Shown: positions 27,013 to 36,163, counted from the stretch's first letter. The stretch is DNA of 63,987 nt from Tenacibaculum sp. (GCA_020631475.1 JAHDHE010000004.1:1-63987); one strand, 5' to 3'. A program made the numbers and translations. Notes: generated by a model not told the origin, from the sequence alone.

Positions 27013-29019
27013 ATGATAACCCAACAAACCATAGAGAGAGTTTTTGAAGCTGCCCGAGTAGAGGAGGTAATAGGAGAGTTTGTGCAGTTAAAAAAATCTG
27101 GAAGTAGCTTTAAAGGATTGAGTCCATTTACTGATGAAAGAACTCCATCTTTTATGGTCTCACCTGTAAAACAAATCTGGAAAGATTTTAGTACAGGTAA
27201 AGGAGGAAATGCAGTTTCGTTTTTAATGGAGCACGAGCATTATACCTATCCAGAAGCTATAAAATGGTTAGCAAAAAAATACAATATTGAAATTGAAGAA
27301 ACCGAACAATCTGATGAGCAAAAACAGCAGCTGAATGAAAGAGAAAGTATGTTCTTGGTTTCTAAATTTGCTAAAGATTATTTTCATGATGTGTTAATGA
27401 ATACACAAAACGGAAGAGCAATCGGGTTATCGTATTTTAAAGAAAGAGGTTTTAGAGAAGATGTTATTGAAAAGTTCGATTTAGGATACTGTAAAGATGA
27501 ATGGGATAATTTTACCAATGCCGCTTTAGATAAAGGGTACGATTTAAAATATTTAAAATCTACAGGCTTAACTATTGTAAAAGAGGGTGGACCTCAAATA
27601 AGAAAGTTCGATCGTTTTAAAGGACGTGTTATGTTTCCGATACATAGTATGTCTGGTCGTATTTTAGGTTTTGGAGGTAGAATTCTTACAAACGATAAAA
27701 AAGCAGCCAAATATTTAAACTCTCCTGAGAGTGATATTTACCATAAGAGTAAAATTTTATACGGAATTTATCATGCTAAAAAAGAAATTGCAAAACAAGA
27801 CAATTGCTTTTTAGTTGAAGGATATACAGATGTTATTTCATTTTATCAATCAGGAGTAGAAAATGTTGTAGCATCATCTGGTACAGCATTAACTCCCGAT
27901 CAAATTCGTTTAATAAACCGTTTAACAAAAAATATTACTGTTTTATTTGATGGCGATGCTGCAGGAATTAGAGCATCAATTCGAGGGATTGATTTAATAC
28001 TTGAGCAGGGAATGAATGTGAAAGTAGTTTCTTTTCCCGAAGGAGAGGATCCAGATAGTTTTGCTAAAGCACATTCTAACTCAGAATTAAAACAGTATTT
28101 AGAAGATAAAGCACAAGATTTTATTGAATTTAAAGTGTCTTTATTAATGAAAGATGCGGCAAATGACCCTGTTAAAAAAGCAGGACTAATACGTGATATT
28201 GTTACTAGTATTTCTAAAATTCCTGATGGAATTCAACGTGAAGTATATGTGCAAGAGTGTGCTCGTATTATGGATATTTCTGAGCGTGTTTTATTTAGCG
28301 AACTTGCTCAATTAATAAGTAAAGGTTTAAGTAAGTCTGGTTCTAAAAAAAGTAGTTCTTCTCAAGATCCTAATCAACCACCATCAGAATATTATCAAGA
28401 GCAAGCAGGAATGATGCCTGTAAAAGGAGGTGGTAAGAGACATCAAAAGATAGATCAACTAAATATTCTTGAAAAAGAAATTATTAGAATATTATTATTG
28501 TATGGAAATGAAGTTGTTGATTTTGTAAACTGGGTTGATGCTGTAGATGAGAAAGGGAGACCAATAATGGAAAAAGAAGAGTATCAAAATACTGTTTCTA
28601 ACGAATTGTACCTAAATTTACAGGAAGATGAAATTGAATTTACCGATGAGGTTTTTAAACTAACATATTACGAATTAATACATCAGTTAAATCAAGAAGA
28701 AAAGATTTCTATCGATCAATTAATAATGCATGAAAATCAGAGTATTTCTAATTTAGTAACCAATATTTTAATGGATGAAGAAAAGTATTCATTAAGTGAT
28801 TGGGAACGAAAAGAAGTTTTTGTAACCGAAACAAGTAAAATACTTCCAAAGTTAGTTTCTGATGCCGTTTTAAATCTAAGAAGAGTTTTAATTGAAGAAA
28901 AAATTAATGAGATTTTAAAAGCTGTTCAAGAAGAGGGTGTAGTTTTAGATTTAGAAGAGATCACTAATTATACAGGTCTGAAAACTAGGCTTTTCGAAAA
29001 GTTAAATCGAGTGATTTAA
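27013..29019 (+). CDS. dnaG: DNA primase lacking zinc-ribbon ligands
   Basis: A 668-aa DnaG, which makes RNA primers at the replication fork. The RNA-polymerase core and TOPRIM domain are intact: GGRILTNDKKAAKYLNSPE, the acidic motif VEGYTDVISF and the DGDAAG metal-binding Asp residues. The N-terminal zinc-binding domain keeps its frame but not its ligands: the usual CPFH reads SPFT (37-40) and CFGC reads DFST (58-61), while the flanking TPSF and GKGG are kept. The helicase-binding C-terminal domain follows a Ser/Gln/Pro-rich linker near 435-475. I believe this ligand loss is shared by other Flavobacteriia. It is otherwise a normal primase. Confidence 0.93.
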   Translation: MITQQTIERVFEAARVEEVIGEFVQLKKSGSSFKGLSPFTDERTPSFMVSPVKQIWKDFSTGKGGNAVSFLMEHEHYTYPEAIKWLAKKYNIEIEETEQSDEQKQQLNERESMFLVSKFAKDYFHDVLMNTQNGRAIGLSYFKERGFREDVIEKFDLGYCKDEWDNFTNAALDKGYDLKYLKSTGLTIVKEGGPQIRKFDRFKGRVMFPIHSMSGRILGFGGRILTNDKKAAKYLNSPESDIYHKSKILYGIYHAKKEIAKQDNCFLVEGYTDVISFYQSGVENVVASSGTALTPDQIRLINRLTKNITVLFDGDAAGIRASIRGIDLILEQGMNVKVVSFPEGEDPDSFAKAHSNSELKQYLEDKAQDFIEFKVSLLMKDAANDPVKKAGLIRDIVTSISKIPDGIQREVYVQECARIMDISERVLFSELAQLISKGLSKSGSKKSSSSQDPNQPPSEYYQEQAGMMPVKGGGKRHQKIDQLNILEKEIIRILLLYGNEVVDFVNWVDAVDEKGRPIMEKEEYQNTVSNELYLNLQEDEIEFTDEVFKLTYYELIHQLNQEEKISIDQLIMHENQSISNLVTNILMDEEKYSLSDWERKEVFVTETSKILPKLVSDAVLNLRRVLIEEKINEILKAVQEEGVVLDLEEITNYTGLKTRLFEKLNRVI

Positions 29020-29112
29020 TTTTAATATATGTAAAATAATTTGTTTTTTTTTGATATTTGTCGTGACTTTTTTGTAACTTGTGGCTGAAAGAAGAAAGAA
29101 AAACATTGAGTT

Positions 29113-29244
29113 ATGAAAAAACTGCTACAAATCCTAGAGTTGTTTAGGTTGTTAATATTATTACCATTTAATATATCAAACGGACATAAAAAACGTGCTT
29201 ATCAAAAAATTAAAAGACAAATGATGTCTGTTAATTTACTTTAA
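29113..29244 (+). CDS. possible 43-aa basic small protein
   Basis: An ATG at 29113 opens a 43-codon frame (begins MKKLLQILELFRLLILLPFN) ending at 29244. It has a hydrophobic N-terminal half and a Lys/Arg-rich C-terminal half, like a small membrane-associated peptide. The end overlaps the convergent nadE stop region by nine bases. The preceding 90 bases contain TAACTTG after TTG runs, which might be a weak promoter. Only conservation could confirm that it is translated. Confidence 0.35.
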   Translation: MKKLLQILELFRLLILLPFNISNGHKKRAYQKIKRQMMSVNLL

Positions 29245-30024
29245 TTCGTTAGGTATTTCACAAACAGGAATTGGAATCATTTTATGCTGATTAATTCGGT
29301 TAAGGCGTGTGTATATTTTAAAAACTTCAAGTTCTCTACCTGAAAAATCATCATTAGATTTTCCTTTGTTTTGCATTTCCATAGCCCATTCTAATTCATC
29401 ATAAGAAGCTCCTATTTGATCTTCGTCAGTTCTACTATCTCCAAATAAACCATCGGTAGGTTGTGCTTTTTGTATAGATTTAGGTACTTCTAAATACTCG
29501 CCAAGAGCAAAAACTTCCGATTTTACTAAATCTGCAATAGGGCTTAAATCTACGCCTCCATCACCATATTTAGTGTAAAATCCAACTCCAAAATCTTCCA
29601 CTTTATTTCCAGTCCCCGTAACTAATAACCCTTGTAACCCAGCAAAATAATATAAAGTAGTCATTCGTAAACGAGCACGAGTATTTGCTAAAGCTAAAGC
29701 TGTCTTAGCAGAATCTTCTACTTCAGGAACAACAGTTTTAAAACCTTCGAAAGTCGAAGTTAAATCTACCTCTACTTCGGTAACATTGTCAAAACGTTCT
29801 CTAAGTTGTTTAATATGCTCATTCGCTCTATTTACTTGACTAGCTGCCTGATGAATAGGTAATTCAACACATAAAGTTGGTAAACCAGTCTTAGCACATA
29901 ATGTTGAAGTAACAGCACTATCAATACCACCAGAAACTCCAACAACAAAACCATTTACTTTAGCGTTCGTAGCGTAGTCTTTTAACCATTGTACAATGTG
30001 TTTTGCAACTTTAGGAGTATTCAT
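29236..30024 (-). CDS. nadE: NH3-dependent NAD+ synthetase
   Basis: A 262-aa NAD synthetase that amidates nicotinate adenine dinucleotide using ammonia. The PP-loop ATP-binding motif is GVSGGIDSAVTS. GTGNKVEDFGVGFYTKYGDGGVD binds substrate, and PIADLVKSEV and KAQPTDGLFGDSRTDEDQIG are typical. No glutaminase domain is fused, so it is the short, ammonia-using form. It is divergent from gldB. Confidence 0.94.
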   Translation of the reverse strand: MNTPKVAKHIVQWLKDYATNAKVNGFVVGVSGGIDSAVTSTLCAKTGLPTLCVELPIHQAASQVNRANEHIKQLRERFDNVTEVEVDLTSTFEGFKTVVPEVEDSAKTALALANTRARLRMTTLYYFAGLQGLLVTGTGNKVEDFGVGFYTKYGDGGVDLSPIADLVKSEVFALGEYLEVPKSIQKAQPTDGLFGDSRTDEDQIGASYDELEWAMEMQNKGKSNDDFSGRELEVFKIYTRLNRINQHKMIPIPVCEIPNELK

Positions 30025-30089
30025 AATAGGTAAGATTTATAAACGTAAATATCTAATTGATATAAACTATTTTAGTAATTTCGACGTTG

Positions 30090-30097
30090 TAATTTTG
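30090..30097 (+). promoter_or_regulatory. -7 box of gldB
   Basis: TAATTTTG matches TAnnTTTG and lies 22 bases before the ATG at 30119. This favours that start over the in-frame ATG at 29996. Confidence 0.55.
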
Positions 30098-30118
30098 AAT
30101 GTAAATATACTAAAGTTC

Positions 30119-31081
30119 ATGAGAAAAATTTTAGCACTTTGTGTTTTAGTTTCCGTATTAGTTTCTTGTAAAAATGAAAGTGAATCTGCGTTAAAAGTTG
30201 ATGTATCTAATATTCAGTCTGATATAAAAATTGATAGGTTTGATGTAGATTTTTATACAACTTCAATCGATGGTTTAGAAGAAGTTAAAAAGAAATATCA
30301 GGTTTTGTTTCCAGCACAACCAGATAGTGTTTGGATTAATAAAATTAATAACAAAGATGAACGTGAGTTGTTTGATGAAACTCAAAAAATATACAAAGAC
30401 GTTAGTGGTTTAACATCAGAAATTAATTCACTTTTTAAGTATGTAAAATATTACAATCCAAAGTTTAAAAGTCCTAGAGTTGTAACCATGTTAACAAACA
30501 TTGATTACGATAATAGAATTGTATATGCAGACAGTTTATTGTTAATTTCTTTAGATGCCTATTTAGGTAAGAAACATGAGTTTTACTATGATTATCCAGC
30601 TTACGTAAAGCAAAATAATGAAAAGGAACATATTGTTGTTGATGTTGCTAAAGCCATTATTAATAAGCAGATAAGACCAAGTAAACCAAGAAATTTTATT
30701 GATAAGATGATTTTTAAAGGAAAAAAAATGTACTTATTAGATGCGTATTTACCAGCTGTTTTAGACAAAGAGAAAATAGGATTTTCTGAAGTTAAATTTA
30801 ATTGGGCAAAAGATAATGAAGAACAGATTTGGAAATATTTTATAGAAAAAGATTATTTATATAGTACAAATAAAGAGTTAGACAAACGGTTTATAGATAT
30901 CGCTCCTTTTTCTAAGTTTTATTTAGATGGAGATAATCAATCTCCTGGACGAATAGGAGAGTGGATTGGTTGGCAAATAGTACGTTCGTATATGCAAAAG
31001 AATGATGTATCTTTGCACGAACTATTAAGAACAAGCGAAGAGCAAATTTTCAAAAAATCAAGATATAAACCAAAAAAATAA
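30119..31081 (+). CDS. gldB: gliding motility lipoprotein GldB
   Basis: A 320-aa lipoprotein. A lipobox LVSC places the acylated Cys at residue 17 from the start at 30119. The mature part has DIKIDRFDVDFY near its beginning and SPGRIGEWIGWQIVRSYM near its end, which I associate with GldB. Gld proteins are needed for gliding and, through related components, type IX secretion. gldC follows with a one-base overlap of stop and start. Confidence 0.88.
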   Translation: MRKILALCVLVSVLVSCKNESESALKVDVSNIQSDIKIDRFDVDFYTTSIDGLEEVKKKYQVLFPAQPDSVWINKINNKDERELFDETQKIYKDVSGLTSEINSLFKYVKYYNPKFKSPRVVTMLTNIDYDNRIVYADSLLLISLDAYLGKKHEFYYDYPAYVKQNNEKEHIVVDVAKAIINKQIRPSKPRNFIDKMIFKGKKMYLLDAYLPAVLDKEKIGFSEVKFNWAKDNEEQIWKYFIEKDYLYSTNKELDKRFIDIAPFSKFYLDGDNQSPGRIGEWIGWQIVRSYMQKNDVSLHELLRTSEEQIFKKSRYKPKK

Positions 31082-31419
31082 TGGCGGTAGAGCATACATC
31101 AAAAATTACATTTACTGTAGGATTAGACGAAAATAAAATTCCTGAAGAAATTTCTTGGAATGCTGAAGATGGCGGAATTAAAGATGAAGCTTCTAAAGCA
31201 ATAATGTTATCGGTTTGGGATCATAAAAAGAAAGATACATTACGTATGGATTTATGGACTAAAGACATGCCGGTTGACGAGATGAAGCAATTTTTTCATC
31301 AAACATTAGTATCTATGGCTGGTTCTTTTCAAAGAGCAACAAATGATGAAAAAATGAGTGCAACAATGCGCGATTTTTGTGATTATTTTGCAGAGAAACT
31401 AGAATTAGTAAAAAAATAA
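31081..31419 (+). CDS. gldC: gliding motility protein GldC
   Basis: A 112-aa soluble protein without signal peptide. The opening SKITFTVGLDENKIPEEISW and the Asp/Met-rich MDLWTKDMPVDEMKQFFHQ segment fit GldC. GldC supports gliding in Flavobacterium-type organisms, probably by an auxiliary role; its molecular activity is unknown. The gene overlaps gldB and the next gene by one base each (TAATG), so the three are translated in tandem. Confidence 0.88.
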   Translation: MAVEHTSKITFTVGLDENKIPEEISWNAEDGGIKDEASKAIMLSVWDHKKKDTLRMDLWTKDMPVDEMKQFFHQTLVSMAGSFQRATNDEKMSATMRDFCDYFAEKLELVKK

Positions 31420-31835
31420 TGTATTCTGAAGAAGAAGTAGAAAAGCAAGATAAAATTATTGAAAAAAAATTATGGGTAGTTTTAATGCCTATTTTAATAA
31501 TTACTGTAATTGCTTTATCCTATAAAACAGATTCTTTAAAATATAAAAAGAGAATTTATTTTCAAGCTAAAGAGGTTTCATATTCAGGAATTATTATAAG
31601 TAAGAAAATAGATAAATTATTCGGAGAGCCAACTCATAGAACTCCTAGAATTATAACGTTAAATTCTAATTACGAAAGAAGTGTCTTACCTAGTATCTAT
31701 GATAGACTGAAAATTGGAGATTCAATTATTAAAAATAAAGGGTCAGACTCTGTTTATTATTATAGAAATAAAAGAGTGATTTTGATTGACGATGAATTAA
31801 AATATTTACGAGAAAGTTCTTTAGTAAAGAAATAA
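31419..31835 (+). CDS. single-pass membrane protein in the gldBC unit
   Basis: A 138-aa protein of unknown family. The N-terminal 15 residues are charged, one membrane helix spans about 18-35 (LWVVLMPILIITVIALSY), and the rest is a basic, Tyr/Ile-rich extracytoplasmic part. It starts on the last base of gldC and is followed by a terminator, so it belongs to the same transcript. A role in gliding or secretion is only suggested by position. Confidence 0.7.
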   Translation: MYSEEEVEKQDKIIEKKLWVVLMPILIITVIALSYKTDSLKYKKRIYFQAKEVSYSGIIISKKIDKLFGEPTHRTPRIITLNSNYERSVLPSIYDRLKIGDSIIKNKGSDSVYYYRNKRVILIDDELKYLRESSLVKK

Positions 31836-31866
31836 AAAAGAGCAGCTTTGAAGCTGCTCTTTTTTA
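31836..31866. terminator. bidirectional terminator
   Basis: AAAAGAGCAGCTT-tg-AAGCTGCTCTTTTTT between the convergent gldBC unit and the HPPK/kinase gene. Confidence 0.9.
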
Positions 31867-32994
31867 TTTAGGATGATTTTTTATTTTATTAATTATAAAT
31901 TGATAATCTTCTGGTCTGTTTACAAAATCAAGTTCAGAAACATCAATGATTAAAATATTTAAATCAGGTTGGGTTTTAATGAAGTTACTATATCCATCAT
32001 GAATTTTTTGTAAGTAACTAGCTTCAATATTTTGCTCGTAGTCTCGCCCACGCTTTTTTATGTTCTGTAATAATCTATCGGTATTTTGATATAGGTATAC
32101 ATACAAATCAGGCTTTGTAATTTCCTTGTACATTAAATCAAACATTTTACGATACAATTTGTACTCGTCTGCTTGTAAAGTTACCTGAGCAAAAATTAAT
32201 GATTTAAAAATATAGTAATCAGAAACTATAAAGTTTTTAAATAAATCAAATTGTGCTAAATCATCGGTTAATTGTTGATAACGATCTGCTAAAAAACTCA
32301 TTTCTAACGGAAAAGCGTAACGTTCGTTATCTTCATAAAACTTAGGTAAAAAAGGATTGTCAGCAAAACGCTCTAAAACAATTTTTGCATTAAACTCATC
32401 AGACATCATATTCGCTAACGATGTTTTTCCTGCTCCAATGTTTCCTTCAATAGCTATATAATTATACTTTTCAGTAATCGGAATCGGTCTTTTTAGTTTT
32501 TCTTCAATAATTGTAATATCAGAAGTATCTGAACAATTTTCTAAACAGATATATAAATGCTTTTTTTCTATAGGATGAATCGTGTTACGAGCTATTTCTA
32601 CCAAAGGAGCTAATGCAAATTTTCGCTCTAACATTCTAGGATGAGGTACAATTAAGTTTTTAGAAAAAATAATTTCATCATCAAATAATAAAACGTCTAT
32701 ATCAATAAGTCTATCACTATATCCTTCCTTATTTTCTCTAATTCTACCTAGTTCATCTTCAATTGAAAGTAAAGTGCTGATTAAATTCTCTGGAGGTAAA
32801 TATGTTGAAACTTTAATACAGGTATTGTAAAAATTACTACTGTCAAATCCCCAAGAAAGTGTTTCGTATATAGATGCTACTTTTAGTATAGAACCTACTT
32901 TTTCTGCAATTAAATTAATTGCTTTTTGAAGGTTTTCTGATTTGTTACCTTGATTTGTACCTAATGATAAGTATGTAATTCGTTGTATTTTCAT
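31864..32994 (-). CDS. folK: HPPK fused to a deoxynucleoside kinase
   Basis: A 376-aa two-domain protein. Residues about 5-150 are 6-hydroxymethyl-7,8-dihydropterin pyrophosphokinase (folate synthesis): SLGTNQGNKSENL, the catalytic DIDVLLFDDE acids at 98-106 and VPHPRMLERKFALAPLVE. Residues about 178-376 are a deoxynucleoside kinase: P-loop GNIGAGKT (184-191), the DRYQ stretch and the RGRDYEQNI lid. The first makes the folate precursor and the second salvages deoxynucleosides; both serve dTMP/DNA precursor supply. A stand-alone kinase relative is encoded at 41634-42248. The two-domain reading is secure; the nucleoside specificity is not. Confidence 0.88.
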   Translation of the reverse strand: MKIQRITYLSLGTNQGNKSENLQKAINLIAEKVGSILKVASIYETLSWGFDSSNFYNTCIKVSTYLPPENLISTLLSIEDELGRIRENKEGYSDRLIDIDVLLFDDEIIFSKNLIVPHPRMLERKFALAPLVEIARNTIHPIEKKHLYICLENCSDTSDITIIEEKLKRPIPITEKYNYIAIEGNIGAGKTSLANMMSDEFNAKIVLERFADNPFLPKFYEDNERYAFPLEMSFLADRYQQLTDDLAQFDLFKNFIVSDYYIFKSLIFAQVTLQADEYKLYRKMFDLMYKEITKPDLYVYLYQNTDRLLQNIKKRGRDYEQNIEASYLQKIHDGYSNFIKTQPDLNILIIDVSELDFVNRPEDYQFIINKIKNHPK

Positions 32995-33176
32995 CTGTAG
33001 ATTGCAAAGAAAAATAAAACTTAAATAACTTAAGGAGTAAATAAGATTTTTATTTTTAAAAATTTTAAAATAAAAGGTAGGGTGTTTTTAAATTTACTTG
33101 TTTCTATATAGAATTTCTTACGCAGAGTAAAGATTTTTTAAGATTATTGGGGAATGGTCAAAAAAGGACGACTCTT

Positions 33177-33207
33177 AAAAGGTTGCTATTTATAGTAACC
33201 TTTTTCT
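33177..33207 (+). terminator. orphan hairpin terminator
   Basis: AAAGGTTGCTAT-tt-ATAGTAACCTTTTTC is a strong stem with a T run, but no gene on either strand ends just before it. On the plus strand the nearest upstream sequence is non-coding. Confidence 0.65.
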
Positions 33208-33323
33208 TTTTTTAGGTAGGGTAAAATGCTTTTAAACTGTTTTAGATATGAAAAATTAGTTAAAAAGATTAAGATTTATTTCTTTCGTGAAAAAGAATGA
33301 TGTTAACACTAAAATTTTAATCG

Positions 33324-33354
33324 AAAAAAGGCAACCATAATTGGTTGCCTTTTT
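33324..33354. terminator. terminator of pnp
   Basis: AAAAGGCAACCA-taat-TGGTTGCCTTTTT, symmetric with A/T runs, 22 bases after the end of pnp on the minus strand. Confidence 0.9.
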
Positions 33355-33375
33355 GAATTATACAAAAAGAAGTTA

Positions 33376-35619
33376 TTAATCTTCTTTTTTCTCTTGTCTA
33401 GGTTTTCTATCATCACGACGGTTATCACGTCCACGATTATCTCTTCCTCTATTATTATCTCTTCCGTTTTTATTGTCTCTAGGTGGTCTAGCTACATAAC
33501 CTTCTGGTTTAGGTAGTAAAGCTTTACGAGAAACTTTTTCTTTACGAGTTCTTGGGTCTAATCCGAAGTATTTTACATCAAATACATCACCCATTTTAAC
33601 TACATCTGAAACGTTTTCTGTACGTTCCCAAGCTAATTCGCTAACGTGTAATAAAACTTCGTTTCCTGGAGCTTCCATGTATTCTACTACAGCACCAAAA
33701 TCTAACATTTTAATTACTTTTACTTCGTAAGCGCTACCAACTTGTGGTTTGAACAGCATTGATTCGATACGAGTAATTACAGCCTCGATTCCTTCAGGAT
33801 TTGTTCCTAAAATTTCAATGATTCCTTCTTCAGTTACAGGATCTTCAGTAATTACAATTGTAGTTTCTGTTTCTTTCTGTAATTCTTGAATATGTTTACC
33901 TCCTGGACCAATAAATGCACCGATTAATTCGTTAGGAATTCTACGGTTAACCATTTTTGGAGCATGAGCTTTTACATCAGCATTAGGAGTTTCAATAGTA
34001 TCTGTTAATTTTTCTAGGATATGTAAACGACCATCACGAGCTTGCTTTAAAGCATTTACTAAAATCTCGTAAGACAATCCTTTTACTTTAATATCCATCT
34101 GACAAGCAGTAATACCATCAGCAGTTCCTGTTACTTTAAAGTCCATATCTCCTAAGTGATCTTCATCACCTAAAATATCAGATAAAACTGCATAACGCTC
34201 ACCATCAGAAATTAATCCCATAGCAATACCAGAAACAGGTTTCTTTAACTGAACACCAGCATCCATTAATGCCATAGTACCAGAACAAACTGTTGCCATA
34301 GAAGAAGAACCGTTAGATTCTAATACTTCAGATACAACTCTTACTGTGTAAGGACAATCATCAGGAATCATTCCTTTTAATGCACGTTGTGCTAAGTTAC
34401 CGTGACCAACTTCTCTACGAGATGTTCCTCTTAACGGACGAGCTTCACCTGTACAAAAAGGAGGGAAGTTATAGTGTAAGTAGAAAGTTTCTTCGCCAGA
34501 ATATGTTGGCATATCTATTTGGTTTGCTTCTCTACTTGTACCTAAAGTAACTGTTGCTAAAGCTTGAGTTTCTCCACGAGTAAAGATTGACGAACCGTGT
34601 GTTGATGGTAAGTAATCTACCTCACACCAAATTGGTCTAATATCTGTAGTTTTACGTCCGTCTAAACGCAAACCTTCTGCTAATGTTAATTCACGAACAG
34701 CATTTTTCTGTGCTTTATTGAAATATTTCCCAATTAAACCACCAAAATCAGCAACTTCTTCTTCGGTAAATGAAGCAACAATTTCTTCTTTTACTTCAGC
34801 AAAAGCAGCAGAACGCTCTGTTTTAGAAGTTCCTTTTTTAGCAATATCATAACACTTTTGATAAGCAGCATCATGAATTCTTTTTGCTAAATCTTCATCT
34901 TCTCTTTCTGGTTCGTATTCACGAGTTTCTTTCTTCCCAACAGCTTCTGCTAAACGAACTTGAGCTGCACATTGTACTTTAATAGCTTCGTGAGCAAACT
35001 TAATTGCATCAGCCATTTCTTCTTCAGAAACTTCATCCATTTCTCCTTCTACCATCATAACTGAATCTGCAGAAGCACCAATCATCATATCTAAATCAGC
35101 ATCTGCTAATTGAGTTCTGTTTGGGTTAATTACGAATTCTCCGTTTACACGTGCAACACGTACTTCTGAAATAGGAGTTTCGAAAGGAATATCAGATAAT
35201 TGAATCACAGTTGAAGCTGCTAAGCCTGCTAATGCATCTGGCATAACATCATCATCATGAGACATTAATTGAATCATCACTTGAGTTTCTGCATGATAAT
35301 CTTTTGGAAATAATGGACGTAAAACACGGTCTACTAAACGCATTGTTAATACTTCTCCATCACTTGGTCTTGCTTCTCTTTTAAAGAATCCTCCAGGATA
35401 TTTTCCTGCAGCAGCAAATTTCTCTCTATAGTCTACCGTTAATGGTAAAAAATCTACATCAGATTGTTTGTAGTTAGATACAACTGTACATAACAACATT
35501 GCTTTTCCCATTTGAACAACAACAGAACCGTGTGCTTGTTTTGCTAATTTACCGGTTTCTAACGAGATGGTTCTTCCATCTCCAAGGTCTATGACCTCTT
35601 TAAATACTTTTGGAATCAT
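33376..35619 (-). CDS. pnp: polyribonucleotide nucleotidyltransferase (PNPase)
   Basis: A 747-aa phosphorolytic 3'-5' exoribonuclease involved in mRNA turnover. Two RNase PH domains are present (first with [12 protein letters not shown], second with [15 protein letters not shown] and [13 protein letters not shown]), followed by a KH domain ([15 protein letters not shown]) and an S1 domain ([20 protein letters not shown]). The C-terminal 40 residues are Arg/Asn/Asp repeats ([15 protein letters not shown]), a low-complexity RNA-contacting tail. It lies downstream of rpsO, separated by the rpsO terminator. Confidence 0.97.
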   Translation of the reverse strand: MIPKVFKEVIDLGDGRTISLETGKLAKQAHGSVVVQMGKAMLLCTVVSNYKQSDVDFLPLTVDYREKFAAAGKYPGGFFKREARPSDGEVLTMRLVDRVLRPLFPKDYHAETQVMIQLMSHDDDVMPDALAGLAASTVIQLSDIPFETPISEVRVARVNGEFVINPNRTQLADADLDMMIGASADSVMMVEGEMDEVSEEEMADAIKFAHEAIKVQCAAQVRLAEAVGKKETREYEPEREDEDLAKRIHDAAYQKCYDIAKKGTSKTERSAAFAEVKEEIVASFTEEEVADFGGLIGKYFNKAQKNAVRELTLAEGLRLDGRKTTDIRPIWCEVDYLPSTHGSSIFTRGETQALATVTLGTSREANQIDMPTYSGEETFYLHYNFPPFCTGEARPLRGTSRREVGHGNLAQRALKGMIPDDCPYTVRVVSEVLESNGSSSMATVCSGTMALMDAGVQLKKPVSGIAMGLISDGERYAVLSDILGDEDHLGDMDFKVTGTADGITACQMDIKVKGLSYEILVNALKQARDGRLHILEKLTDTIETPNADVKAHAPKMVNRRIPNELIGAFIGPGGKHIQELQKETETTIVITEDPVTEEGIIEILGTNPEGIEAVITRIESMLFKPQVGSAYEVKVIKMLDFGAVVEYMEAPGNEVLLHVSELAWERTENVSDVVKMGDVFDVKYFGLDPRTRKEKVSRKALLPKPEGYVARPPRDNKNGRDNNRGRDNRGRDNRRDDRKPRQEKKED

Positions 35620-35756
35620 AAATTTTAATTCTAAATTTTAATTTGTTTGTTGTTGTGTTGTTGTATCTCCAATGGAAAACCAAAATTGTTGTTGGCAATT
35701 CTGGAATTTTTATATAAATTTCTGTTTGTTAGTCAGAAATGAATTCTTTGTAAAAT

Positions 35757-35788
35757 AAAAAAGAGGCACGTTTATAGAGCCTCTTTTT
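35757..35788 (-). terminator. terminator of rpsO
   Basis: AAAAAGAGGC...GAGCCTCTTTTT hairpin directly after the rpsO stop on the minus strand. Confidence 0.85.
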
Positions 35789-35796
35789 GAAAGAAA

Positions 35797-36066
35797 TTAT
35801 TTTCTAATTCCTAATTCTTTAATAATCGCACGGTATCTGTTGATTTCTTTTTTCTTTAAGTAATCTAACAAGCTTCTACGCTTACCTACCATCATTACTA
35901 ACGAACGCTCAGTGTTGTAATCTTTACGATTTTGCTTTAAGTGCTCAGTTAAATGGTTAATTCTGTGCGTGAATAACGCGATTTGACCTTCTGCAGAACC
36001 AGTATCGTTTGCTCCTTTACCGTGTTTAGCGAAGATTTCTTCTTTTACTTCTTTAGTTAAATACAT
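35797..36066 (-). CDS. rpsO: 30S ribosomal protein S15
   Basis: An 89-aa S15, an early-binding small-subunit protein. GSAEGQIALFTHRINHLTEHLKQNRKDY and the RSLLDYLKK segment are diagnostic. It is the usual neighbour of pnp. A short 5' leader with a strong hairpin (36098-36113) precedes it. Confidence 0.97.
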   Translation of the reverse strand: MYLTKEVKEEIFAKHGKGANDTGSAEGQIALFTHRINHLTEHLKQNRKDYNTERSLVMMVGKRRSLLDYLKKKEINRYRAIIKELGIRK

Positions 36067-36097
36067 ACCAATATTGTTTAAATGATTTTAATGTACA

Positions 36098-36113
36098 CAA
36101 TGCTTTTGCATTG
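36098..36113 (-). promoter_or_regulatory. 5' leader hairpin of rpsO
   Basis: CAATGC-tttt-GCATTG is a perfect hairpin lying between the -7 box (36120-36127) and the rpsO ATG (36066). It would be at or near the 5' end of the mRNA. S15 represses its own translation through different leader structures in different bacteria, so this is a candidate element. Confidence 0.4.
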
Positions 36114-36119
36114 AAGCAG

Positions 36120-36127
36120 CAAATGTA
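36120..36127 (-). promoter_or_regulatory. -7 box of rpsO
   Basis: The minus strand reads TACATTTG (TAnnTTTG), about 54 bases before the rpsO ATG. No consensus -33 TTG at the right spacing. Confidence 0.5.
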
Positions 36128-36163
36128 CAATTATTTTTTAGATTGGAGAAAAGAAGAAAGTAT

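Larger units (their letters stand above)
32995..33375. other. long intergenic region with an orphan terminator
   Basis: No protein gene of convincing length is present on either strand. It contains an orphan hairpin terminator (33177-33207), a second hairpin that ends pnp (33324-33354), and two copies of AGGTAGGGT (about 33080 and 33214). It should also hold the promoter of the HPPK/kinase gene. A small RNA ending at the orphan terminator is possible. Confidence 0.5.

Noticed and set aside
33155-33196. A 13-codon frame (ATG ... TAG) leading into the orphan terminator, as a leader peptide
   Set aside because: It has no run of a particular amino acid codon and no biosynthetic gene follows on that strand, so it does not resemble an attenuator.
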